Source of the DNA: Nocardioides sp.
GTDB taxonomy: Bacteria; Actinomycetota; Actinomycetes; Propionibacteriales; Nocardioidaceae
DNA length: 10,572 bases
Reading direction: 5' to 3'
Assembly: GCA_025965295.1 (NCBI GenBank)
Contig: JAOPXF010000409.1
Span: 1-10,572 of the forward strand
Shown: positions 1 through 6,359 of the stretch, piece by piece
Numbering within the stretch: position 1 is the stretch's first letter
Layout of the letters: each line of letters starts with the position of its first letter
Notes under the pieces: model-generated
Seen by the model: the letters and a program-made list of their open reading frames with translations, nothing else
Database searches by the model: none
Told to the model about the DNA's origin: nothing
Position numbers and translations under genes: made by a program

Positions 1-1563
1 GGTCGGCAGCACCTCGCCCACGGGCCGGCCGAGGTGCCGGGCGACGGCGGCCCGCGCCGGCGCCGCGTCCGGGTAGGCCGTGTCATCGATCGCGGCGTGC
101 AGTGCGCGATCGAGCCAAGCCGGTCGCTCACCCACGTAGACGTTCACCGCGAAGTCGAGCAGTCCGGCGCCGGCCTCGGCGTCGCCGTGGTGGCGCAGCG
201 GCTCGACGGGTGGCACGTCGACGGACGTGGAGACGTGCGGGAAGGCGTGGTGCGCTGCGTCCGCAAAACGCTGGGCGAGCACCGGGTGCCCTGCCCAGTG
301 CACGTGCAGGTAGGACGCGTGCCAGGTGTCGGTCGAGAAGCCGGTGGGCATTCCGTCGATCTCCCACGCGTCACCGTCACTGGCGACGGAGGTCTTGTGG
401 AACTCGTGCCCGGTCACCTGCTCGCCGGCCCTGGTGAGCAGCGAGTCGGTGAGCGCCGTCGCGGTCGGGTAGCGCAGCGTCAGCCGGTCGCCCATCGCGG
501 CACTGACCGGGACGACACCGGCCATCTCGGCGCCGTCGAGGGTCTCGGTGAGGTAGAGCAGCCCGGCACATTCGGCCACCGTCGGGATGCCGGCCGCGAC
601 TGCGGCTCCCAGGTCGTCGATGAGGCTCCGGTTGGCGGCCAGCTCGGCGGCGTACACCTCGGGAAAGCCGCCACCGAGGTAGATCCCCTGCGTGTCTGCG
701 GGCAGGGCGCGGTCCACGAGCGGGTCGAACGCCACGACCTCGCAGCCGGCCGCAGCCAGCAACTCCTCGGTCTCGGGATAGCGGAAGGTGAAGGCCCGTC
801 CGCCCGCGACCGCGACGACGGGTCGACCGGGCCCCCTGCGGATCTCCGAAGCCGGATCCCACGGCACCGCGTCGAGCTGAGGTGCCGACCGCGCGATGGC
901 CAGCAACGCGTCGAGGTCGAGGCACGTCGCCACCTGCTCGCCGAGGCGCGCTGCCATCGCGACCGAATCGCGCCGTTCGGCCGCGGGCACGAGCCCGAGG
1001 TGCCGCGAGGGCACGGCGAGGTCCTCGTCGCTGGGTAGCACGCCGAGCACGGGCAGCGACAACGCACGCCGGATCTCCTCGACGTTGCGGTCTGAGCCCG
1101 CACGGTTGAGGACGACGCCGGCGATGTTGATGTTCGGGTCGTGCGCCGCCATCCCTGCCGCGACCGCAGCCACCGAGCGCGACTGGCGGGCGATGTCGAG
1201 GACGAGCACCACCGGGGACTGCGTGAGGGCGGCGACGTGGGCGGTCGAGGCGAAGCCGTCGGTGCCGAGCCGGCCATCGTACAGGCCCATCACGCCCTCG
1301 ATGACCGCGACATCCGCGCCCCGGGCTCCGTGGAGCAGCAACGGCACGATCCGCTCTTCGCCGACCAGGTGCGGGTCGAGGTTGCGCCCGGGGCGGCCCG
1401 AGGCGAGGGCGTGGTAGCCGGGGTCGATGTAGTCGGGTCCGACCTTGTGCCCGCTGACCTCGTGGCCGGCGCCGCGCAGCGCGGCCAACAGCCCCGTCGC
1501 GATGGTGGTCTTGCCCTGCCCGGTCGAGGGGGCCGCGATCACGAGCCGCGGCAGGCTCACCAC
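1..1563 (-). CDS. cobB: Hydrogenobyrinate a,c-diamide synthase CobB fused to N-terminus of CobC-type decarboxylase (partial)
   Basis: ATP- and glutamine-dependent amidation of the a and c side chains of hydrogenobyrinate. Residues 1 to about 445 form a full-length CobB: P-loop APSTGQGKTT (11-20), KVGPDYIDPGYHALASG, the GATase segment AECAGLLYL with nucleophile Cys332, GHEFHKT, and SYLHVHW with His420/His422. The frame then continues without a stop through residues 446-521 to the window edge. From residue 468 this tail reads LLDFAVN, then AYPDAAPARAAVARHLGRP and EVLPT, the usual opening of CobC/CobD, the PLP enzyme that decarboxylates threonine phosphate. Its active-site lysine lies outside the window. 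A separate CobC starting at an in-frame GTG (216-214) is possible, but I see no ribosome site there. The start is one of two tandem GTGs (1563 or 1560), both with weak Shine-Dalgarno sequence. Third gene of the chelatase operon, 52 bp after cobO. The CobB assignment is firm; the fusion is read from the open frame. Confidence 0.93.
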   Translation of the reverse strand, partial: MVSLPRLVIAAPSTGQGKTTIATGLLAALRGAGHEVSGHKVGPDYIDPGYHALASGRPGRNLDPHLVGEERIVPLLLHGARGADVAVIEGVMGLYDGRLGTDGFASTAHVAALTQSPVVLVLDIARQSRSVAAVAAGMAAHDPNINIAGVVLNRAGSDRNVEEIRRALSLPVLGVLPSDEDLAVPSRHLGLVPAAERRDSVAMAARLGEQVATCLDLDALLAIARSAPQLDAVPWDPASEIRRGPGRPVVAVAGGRAFTFRYPETEELLAAAGCEVVAFDPLVDRALPADTQGIYLGGGFPEVYAAELAANRSLIDDLGAAVAAGIPTVAECAGLLYLTETLDGAEMAGVVPVSAAMGDRLTLRYPTATALTDSLLTRAGEQVTGHEFHKTSVASDGDAWEIDGMPTGFSTDTWHASYLHVHWAGHPVLAQRFADAAHHAFPHVSTSVDVPPVEPLRHHGDAEAGAGLLDFAVNVYVGERPAWLDRALHAAIDDTAYPDAAPARAAVARHLGRPVGEVLPT

Positions 1564-1578
1564 TCTTGTCTCGGCAGG

Positions 1579-1615
1579 CTCGGTCGCTCGCTCGTCCCTC
1601 GCTCGACTCGGTCGC
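1579..1615. repeat. Direct repeats in the cobO-cobB gap
   Basis: The 52-bp gap between cobO and cobB holds two copies of CTCGGTCGC (1579-1587 and 1607-1615). They flank a tract of reiterated GCTCG/CCTCG motifs. A second direct repeat, CGGCAGGCTC, occurs at 1572-1581 and again at 1549-1558, where it covers cobB codons 3-5. The gap is the only real spacer inside an otherwise overlapping operon. It has the look of a dispersed GC-rich intergenic repeat, but with one copy in view that is only a suspicion. Confidence 0.5.
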
Positions 1616-2230
1616 CTACCATTCGATGCCCCTCTGTCCCTTCTGGCAGGCTTCCATCGGGTGCTTGACCTTGGTCATCTCTGTGACCAGGTCGGCGATC
1701 TCGATCAGCCGGGGGTCGGCGTTGCGGCCGGTGATGATGACGTGCTGGAAGCCGGGTCTCGTGCGCAGCGTCTGCACCACGTCGTCGACATCGACCCAGC
1801 CCCACTTCATCGGGTAGGTGAACTCGTCGAGGATCAGCAGGTCGTGCGTCTCCGCAGCGAGTCGTCGCTTGATCTCCTGCCAGCCCTCGATCGCCGCGGT
1901 CGCGTGGTCCTCGGCGTCGCCCTGCTTGCGGGTCCACGACCAGCCAGAGCCCATCTTGTGCCACTCGACCGGACCACCCTCTCCGGTCTCCTGGTGCAGG
2001 CGGCCGAGCCGCTCGAGCACGGTCTGCTCCCCGATCCGCCACTTGGCGGACTTGACGAACTGGAAGACCCCGATCCGCCATCCCTGGTTCCAGCCGCGGA
2101 GCCCGATCCCGAAAGCCGCGGTCGACTTCCCCTTGCCGTCGCCGGTGTGCACCATCACGAGGGGGCGGTTGCGGCGCTGGCGGGTGGTGAGGCCGTCGTC
2201 GGGTACGGCGATCGGCTGGCCCTGGGGCAT
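1616..2230 (-). CDS. cobO: Cob(I)yrinic acid a,c-diamide adenosyltransferase CobO
   Basis: Transfers the 5'-deoxyadenosyl group of ATP to cob(I)yrinic acid a,c-diamide (or other corrinoids), forming the Co-C bond. The 204-residue length is normal for the CobO/BtuR/CobA family. Visible signatures are the nucleotide-binding loop HTGDGKGKST (28-37), the family stretch FQFVKSAKW, the acidic LLILDEFTYP strand, VIITGRNADP, and the C-terminal TEMTKVKHP. The ATG shares its A with the TGA of the chelatase gene (TGATG), and a GGGGGTGG Shine-Dalgarno tract sits inside the upstream gene. Translation is therefore probably coupled. It follows the chelatase and precedes cobB, so cobalt insertion, adenosylation and a,c-amidation are encoded together. 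The first residues MPQGQP match the usual family N-terminus, supporting this start. Confidence 0.96.
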   Translation of the reverse strand: MPQGQPIAVPDDGLTTRQRRNRPLVMVHTGDGKGKSTAAFGIGLRGWNQGWRIGVFQFVKSAKWRIGEQTVLERLGRLHQETGEGGPVEWHKMGSGWSWTRKQGDAEDHATAAIEGWQEIKRRLAAETHDLLILDEFTYPMKWGWVDVDDVVQTLRTRPGFQHVIITGRNADPRLIEIADLVTEMTKVKHPMEACQKGQRGIEW

Positions 2231-4305
2231 CAGGCCACCCCCTGCCCGGAGAGGTTGAGCGCGGTGTGGCTGCGGACGGCGCCGGTCAGTGCCTCGGCGC
2301 TCACCCCGTCGACCGGCAGGTGCTCAGCGCCGAGCACCTCGGCGAGCCGCACGGCGAGCCCGAGCCGCAGCGGGCCGCCCTCGGAGTCGATGACGACAGT
2401 CGTGATGCGCAGGCCAGCAACGTGCTCTGCGGCGCGCACCGAGCGGGCGACCGGATCGGCGCCGCCGGTGGCCCGACCGTCAGTGACCACGACCAGGAGC
2501 GGTCGCAGCCGTGGATCGCGCAGTCGCTCCCGGTTCAGCACCTTCGCCGCCTCCAGCAGACCCGCCGCCAGCGGTGTCCGGCCTCCGGCCGGCAGCTGTT
2601 CGAGCCGCGCCGCGGCGATCTCGACAGAGTGCGTGGGCGGCAGGACGAGCTCGGCGTCCTGCCCGCGGAAGGTGATCAGCGCGACCTTGTCGCGCCGGCG
2701 ATAGGCGTCCATCAGCAGCGAGAGGACGGCGGTCTTGACCTGGGTCATCCGCCGACGCGCAGCCATCGACCCTGAGGCATCCACGCAGAAGAGCACGAGG
2801 TTGGCCTCGCGTCCCTCCCGCACCGCGACCCGTAGGTCCTCCGCCCGCACGTCGACGCGCCCGCTCGTCCGCCCCCGCGCCGGCTGCTGGCCGGCAGCCG
2901 CGAGCAGCGTCTCCACCAGGTGCAACGAGCCGCTGTCGCCGCGGGTCGCGCCGATTCGTCGACCCGTGCGCGCCAGCGCCCGGCTGCGCCGGCCGGCAGC
3001 GCCCTCCCCCAGCCCCTGGACGGTGAGCAGCCTGGGGCGATACGCCGCCGCAGCGCCCACCACCGAGCCGGGACCCTGCTCGGGGGCCGGAGCAGGGCCT
3101 GGCCGCGGCAGATCGACGTCGGAAATGGGTTCGCCGGGGTCGCGCGACGGGTCGGACTCGCCCGGGGATGCATCCCCGGGATCGGCGTCATCGGGCGCGT
3201 CACCCTCGGCTCCATCGCTCGCGGCCGGGGGCTGGGTCGGGCCGTCCGGTGCCGGCCCCTCGGGCGGTTCGGGCGGCAGCTCGTCCTCGCCGAGCACCTC
3301 GTCGAGCAGATCCTCGTCGAGCCCGGGGGCGTCGAACGGCTTGCGGCGCCGGCGGTGCGGCAGCGACAGGAGCGCGGCGCGACGGATGTCCTCGCGCGTC
3401 ACCTCGTCGCGGTCGACCCACGCGGCGTGCGCGACCGCGGTCCGGGCAGTGACGATGTCCGCGCGCAGGCCGTCGACCTCGAAGGCCGCGCAGACCTCGG
3501 CGATCTTGAGAAGCGCGACGTCGGTCAGCCGCACCTTGACGACGCGCTCGCGCGCCGACTGGATGCGCTCGGTCAGCGACCTGTCGAGGTCGCGGTAGCG
3601 CTCGGTGAAGGCGGTCGGGTCGCTGTCGTGGGCCATCCGGCGGCGTACTACCTCAGCGCGCAGCGATGGTTCGCGCGGCGCCGCTACCTCGACCGTCAGG
3701 CCGAACCGGTCCAACAGCTGGGGACGGAGCTCACCCTCCTCGGGGTTCATGGTGCCGATGAGGACGAAGCGGGCGGCATGCTCCACCGAGACCCCGTCGC
3801 GCTCGATGGTCACCTGGCCCATCGCCGCCGCGTCGAGCAGCAGGTCGACGAGGTGGTCGTGGAGCAGGTTGACCTCGTCCACGTACAGGATCCCGCGGTG
3901 CGCGCGAGCGAGCAGTCCGGGCTCGTACTCCACCGTGCCCTGGGACAGGGCACGCTCCAGGTGCAGCGAGCCGAGGACACGGTCCTCGGTGGCGCCCACC
4001 GGCAGCTCGACCAGCCGGACCGGTCGGGTCTGCACCTCCGCGTCGCCGTCGAAGGGACCGTCGGGCGAGGTGGCCGCCGGGTCGCCGGGGTCGATCGAGA
4101 ACCGGTCGGCGGCATAGACCTCGACCGGCGGGAGCACCGCGGCCAGAGCGCGCACGGTGGTCGACTTGGCCGTCCCCTTCTCGCCGCGCACCAGGACACC
4201 ACCGATCTCGGGGGTGATCGTGGTGAGGACCAGGGCGAGGCCCATGTCGTCGAGGGCGTCGGCCTCGCAACCGAGGACGGCAGAAAATGGATATTGCTGT
4301 GGCAT
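2230..4305 (-). CDS. chlID: Magnesium-chelatase-type ChlI-ChlD fusion, probable cobaltochelatase motor subunit
   Basis: 691 residues in three parts. An AAA+ ChlI-like ATPase (1 to about 325) has Walker A GEKGTAKST (41-49), Walker B ILYVDEVNLL (Asp143, Glu144) and sensor segment GTMNPEEGELRPQLLDRF. A low-complexity acidic and proline-rich linker spans about 328-415. A ChlD-like VWA domain has the MIDAS set DASGSM (509-514), GRTPL (Thr578) and VVTDG (Asp609). In actinobacterial B12 loci this fusion is thought to replace CobS/CobT and power CobN during ATP-dependent cobalt insertion into hydrogenobyrinate a,c-diamide. That role is inferred from context, because no cobN or chlH is in the window; a magnesium chelatase role is unlikely with no chlorophyll genes. 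First gene of the operon with cobO and cobB, 30 bp downstream of a cobalamin riboswitch. GGGAG (4316-4312) upstream of the ATG fixes the start. Confidence 0.93.
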   Translation of the reverse strand: MPQQYPFSAVLGCEADALDDMGLALVLTTITPEIGGVLVRGEKGTAKSTTVRALAAVLPPVEVYAADRFSIDPGDPAATSPDGPFDGDAEVQTRPVRLVELPVGATEDRVLGSLHLERALSQGTVEYEPGLLARAHRGILYVDEVNLLHDHLVDLLLDAAAMGQVTIERDGVSVEHAARFVLIGTMNPEEGELRPQLLDRFGLTVEVAAPREPSLRAEVVRRRMAHDSDPTAFTERYRDLDRSLTERIQSARERVVKVRLTDVALLKIAEVCAAFEVDGLRADIVTARTAVAHAAWVDRDEVTREDIRRAALLSLPHRRRRKPFDAPGLDEDLLDEVLGEDELPPEPPEGPAPDGPTQPPAASDGAEGDAPDDADPGDASPGESDPSRDPGEPISDVDLPRPGPAPAPEQGPGSVVGAAAAYRPRLLTVQGLGEGAAGRRSRALARTGRRIGATRGDSGSLHLVETLLAAAGQQPARGRTSGRVDVRAEDLRVAVREGREANLVLFCVDASGSMAARRRMTQVKTAVLSLLMDAYRRRDKVALITFRGQDAELVLPPTHSVEIAAARLEQLPAGGRTPLAAGLLEAAKVLNRERLRDPRLRPLLVVVTDGRATGGADPVARSVRAAEHVAGLRITTVVIDSEGGPLRLGLAVRLAEVLGAEHLPVDGVSAEALTGAVRSHTALNLSGQGVA

Positions 4306-4311
4306 GTGAGG

Positions 4312-4316
4312 CTCCC
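4312..4316 (-). promoter_or_regulatory. Shine-Dalgarno site of chlID
   Basis: GGGAG on the minus strand, 6 nt before the ATG at 4305. Just upstream, GCGAG (4322-4318) is complementary to CUCGC (4350-4346) immediately after the riboswitch B12 box. That pairing could bring the ribosome site under riboswitch control; it is an inference from base complementarity only. Confidence 0.55.
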
Positions 4317-4335
4317 GCTCGCTTCGCCATCGAAA

Positions 4336-4455
4336 ATGGTCTGACGCGAGGCCGGTCTTCGGACTTGTCGGGTCCCTTCTCGCGAAGGGCCCGATTCACC
4401 GCAGCGGGCCTGTGCCGGTCTCTCACCGGCTTCCCAGATTCTCCCCGCCGACCAT
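4336..4455 (-). promoter_or_regulatory. Cobalamin riboswitch, compact form, controlling chlID-cobO-cobB
   Basis: Read on the minus strand, the 5' arm AUGGUC (4455-4450) pairs with GACCAU (4341-4336) as P1. Between them are GGGAAGCCGGU, a perfect GCCGGU/ACCGGC hairpin, the core motif GCUGCGGUGA, a CCCUUC-GCGA-GAAGGG hairpin nested in UCGGG/CCCGA, and the B12 box AAGUCCGAAGACCGGCC. This order matches the cobalamin riboswitch core. The element is about 120 nt and lacks the long side arm with the GCCACUGG motif that is seen in the second riboswitch here. It lies 30 bp before the chlID ATG. No U-tract terminator is visible, so translational control is more likely. It should repress the operon when cobalamin is abundant. 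Confidence 0.88.
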
Positions 4456-4486
4456 GGCTCACCGTTTCCGATGGACAGGCCGTTGG

Positions 4487-4499
4487 GGCACCTCGTGCC
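4487..4499. repeat. Short perfect palindrome GGCAC-CTC-GTGCC
   Basis: A 5-bp stem with a 3-nt loop, between the riboswitch and the overlapping -10 boxes. If the minus-strand promoter is correctly placed, this would be the very first structure of the leader transcript. It could instead be an operator half-site pair. Short palindromes are frequent in GC-rich DNA, so the call is weak. Confidence 0.35.
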
Positions 4500-4506
4500 T
4501 GCGGTG

Positions 4507-4512
4507 ACGATA
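4507..4512 (-). promoter_or_regulatory. Candidate -10 box of the chlID riboswitch transcript
   Basis: TATCGT on the minus strand fits the actinobacterial TANNNT -10 pattern. Transcription would begin near 4500, giving a leader of about 195 nt that contains the whole riboswitch. No convincing -35 box is visible. It overlaps the plus-strand -10 box of cobL by two bases. Confidence 0.45.
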
Positions 4513-4516
4513 GCGT
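4511..4516 (+). promoter_or_regulatory. Candidate -10 box of cobL
   Basis: TAGCGT, a TANNNT match, ends 8 nt before the GTG at 4525. Initiation would fall at or within two bases of that codon, the geometry of a leaderless actinobacterial mRNA. No Shine-Dalgarno sequence precedes this GTG and no clear -35 box is seen. If correct, cobL has no 5' leader and no riboswitch. Confidence 0.45.
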
Positions 4517-4524
4517 GCTTCCCC

Positions 4525-5745
4525 GTGCCCGACTCGACTCCCCCACCGACCCCGGTCGTGACCGTTGTCGGGGTCGGCGCCGACGGCTGGTCGGGAATCC
4601 CCGATTTCCTCCGCGAGACCGTCCTGCAGGCTGCCGTCGTCGTGGGCGGCGAGCGCCACCTTGCCCTGCTCCCCGACGTCGCCGGGCAGCGGCGACTGGC
4701 GTGGCCGTCCCCGCTGCGTGTGGGCCTGCCCGACTTCGTGGCGGACCTCGGCACCTCGCCCGTCGTCGCCCTGGCGTCCGGCGACCCGCTCGTCTCCGGC
4801 ATCGGCACGACCCTGATCGAGGTCCTGGGCCGCGACCGCGTCGTCATCCATCCGGCCGTCTCGTCGGTCGCGCTGGCCCGCGCCCGGCTCGGCTGGCCCG
4901 CGGAGTCGTGCGCCGTGATCAGCCTCGTCGATCGCGACACCGCACTGGTGCTCCGCGAGCTGGCGCCGGCACGCCGCGTCCTGGTGCTCTCGTCCGACGA
5001 GCACACACCCGCCCGGGTCGCGTCACTGCTGACGGAGGTGGGGTACGGCGAGAGCGTGCTCCACGTCCTGGGTGACCTCGGCGCCCCGGACGAGTCGCAC
5101 CTGTCGGGCACGGCGGGCGACTGGTCCGCCACGTCACCGCGCCTGCACGTGCTGGCGCTCGAGCTGGCCGGCCCGTCCGTGGCCGGCTGGGCGACCGGCC
5201 TGTCCGACGACGCCTTCGAGAACGACGGTCAGCTCACCAGGCGCGACCTGCGGACGGCCGCCCTGGCGAGGCTCGCACCGATGCCCGGCGAGCACCTGTG
5301 GGACGTCGGCGCCGGCGCAGGCTCGATCGGCATCGAGTGGATGCGCGCCCACCCTTCCTGCGGCGCGACCGCAGTCGAGGGCAACGACGAGCGCGCCGCT
5401 CGAATCGGCCGCAACGCGGCCCGGCTGGGCGTACCCGGCCTCGCGGTCGTCACCGGGCGCGCCCCGGGCGCGCTCGACGGGCTCCGCCCGCCCGACGCGA
5501 TCTTCGTCGGCGGCGGCGCCACGGCACCCGGCGTGCTCGACGCGTGCCTGGCCGCGCTGGCGCCCGGCGGCCGGTTGGTCGTGCACGGTGTCACGATCGA
5601 GACCGAGCAGCTGCTGGCACAGGTGTACGGCGAGCACGGCGGAGAGCTGACCCGGATCGCGGTGGAGACCGCGGCGCCGGTTGGCAGTTTCACCGGGTGG
5701 ACCCCGGCCCGCACGGTCACCCAGTGGGCCTACACCCGCGGCTGA
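4525..5745 (+). CDS. cobL: Precorrin-6Y C5,15-methyltransferase (decarboxylating) CobL, CbiE-CbiT fusion
   Basis: Methylates C5 and C15 and decarboxylates the C12 acetate of precorrin-6B to give precorrin-8. With the GTG start the product is 406 residues, the usual CobL size. The N-terminal CbiE domain begins at VVTVVGVGADGW (11-22) and carries VVGGERHLALLP and SGDPLVSGIG (86-95 region). The C-terminal CbiT domain begins with ENDGQLTRRDLRTAAL, followed by the SAM-binding WDVGAGAGSIGIEW (259-272) and the AIFVGGG strand. An in-frame ATG at 4471 would add 18 residues with no family resemblance. I prefer GTG 4525 because homology starts soon after it and a TAGCGT -10 box sits just upstream. Single plus-strand gene, divergent from chlID. 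Its last 16 bp overlap the end of bluB convergently. Confidence 0.95.
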   Translation: MPDSTPPPTPVVTVVGVGADGWSGIPDFLRETVLQAAVVVGGERHLALLPDVAGQRRLAWPSPLRVGLPDFVADLGTSPVVALASGDPLVSGIGTTLIEVLGRDRVVIHPAVSSVALARARLGWPAESCAVISLVDRDTALVLRELAPARRVLVLSSDEHTPARVASLLTEVGYGESVLHVLGDLGAPDESHLSGTAGDWSATSPRLHVLALELAGPSVAGWATGLSDDAFENDGQLTRRDLRTAALARLAPMPGEHLWDVGAGAGSIGIEWMRAHPSCGATAVEGNDERAARIGRNAARLGVPGLAVVTGRAPGALDGLRPPDAIFVGGGATAPGVLDACLAALAPGGRLVVHGVTIETEQLLAQVYGEHGGELTRIAVETAAPVGSFTGWTPARTVTQWAYTRG

Positions 5746-6359
5746 TATCGCTCCTCGTGCAGCACCTCGGCGAGCGGCGATCGGTGTCGCCAGCCGAACC
5801 GCTCGAGGTCCGGCACCTCGGGCAGGTGGGCGACCGCCCCGACGCACAGCCAGGCCACCGGTCGGACACGGGCCGGGAAGTCGACCAGCTCGCGCAGGAA
5901 CTCCTCGCGGTAGAAGCTGACCCACCCGACACCGAGCCCCTCGGCGGTCGCCGCGAGCCAGAGGTTCTCGATCGCGCAGACGACCGAGTAGAGCCCGGCA
6001 TCTGCGATGGCGTGGCGCCCCAGGACGTGGGATCCACCGCGGCCGGGGTCGTAGCCGACGACGACGCCGAGCCCGGACTCGACGATCCCCTCGATCTTGA
6101 TCCGGGCGAAGGTCTCCGCCCGCTCGCCCTCCAGTGACCCGGCGAAGACCTCGCGCTCGTGTGCCACGTGGTCGCGGAACGCCGCAAGTGTCTGCGGAGA
6201 CCGGACGAGCACGAAGTCCCACGGCTGGCTCATCCCGACGCTGGGCGCGCAGTGCGCCGCTGCCAGGACCCGCTCCAGCGCGTCCTGGTCCACCGGCTGC
6301 CCGGTGAACTCGCTGCGCGTGTCGCGCCGCCGGTTGATCACGTCGTAGAGGTCGTTCAC
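5730..6359 (-). CDS. bluB: 5,6-dimethylbenzimidazole synthase BluB
   Basis: Oxygen-dependent fragmentation of reduced FMN to 5,6-dimethylbenzimidazole, the lower ligand of cobalamin. 209 residues in the flavin nitroreductase fold. Recognisable segments are INRRRDTRSEF (9-19), APSVGMSQPWDF (38-49), HVLGRHAIADAGLYSVVCAI (111-130) and GLGVGWVSFYREEFLREL (141-158). Asp13 in RRDTR and Ser148 in GWVSFY are the likely counterparts of the two residues known to be essential in rhizobial BluB; that alignment is from memory. The GTG start overlaps the cobM stop as GTGA. The reading frame is open far upstream through cobM, but only this start gives family sequence at residue 1. Last gene of the cobG operon. 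Its presence implies aerobic DMB formation and true cobalamin as product. Confidence 0.95.
   Translation of the reverse strand: MNDLYDVINRRRDTRSEFTGQPVDQDALERVLAAAHCAPSVGMSQPWDFVLVRSPQTLAAFRDHVAHEREVFAGSLEGERAETFARIKIEGIVESGLGVVVGYDPGRGGSHVLGRHAIADAGLYSVVCAIENLWLAATAEGLGVGWVSFYREEFLRELVDFPARVRPVAWLCVGAVAHLPEVPDLERFGWRHRSPLAEVLHEERYQPRV

Noticed and set aside
34..1038. Long plus-strand open frame over the cobB region
   Set aside because: It lies antisense to cobB, whose protein has unmistakable CobB motifs. Long antisense frames are expected at this GC content.
2920..4344. 474-codon plus-strand open frame opposite chlID
   Set aside because: Arg/Gly/Val-rich translation with no domain; it is a shadow of the AAA+/VWA gene on the other strand.
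4471..4524. ATG at 4471 as the cobL start
   Set aside because: It adds 18 residues (MDRPLGHLVP...) without family similarity and with no ribosome site, and it would place the candidate TAGCGT promoter inside the gene.
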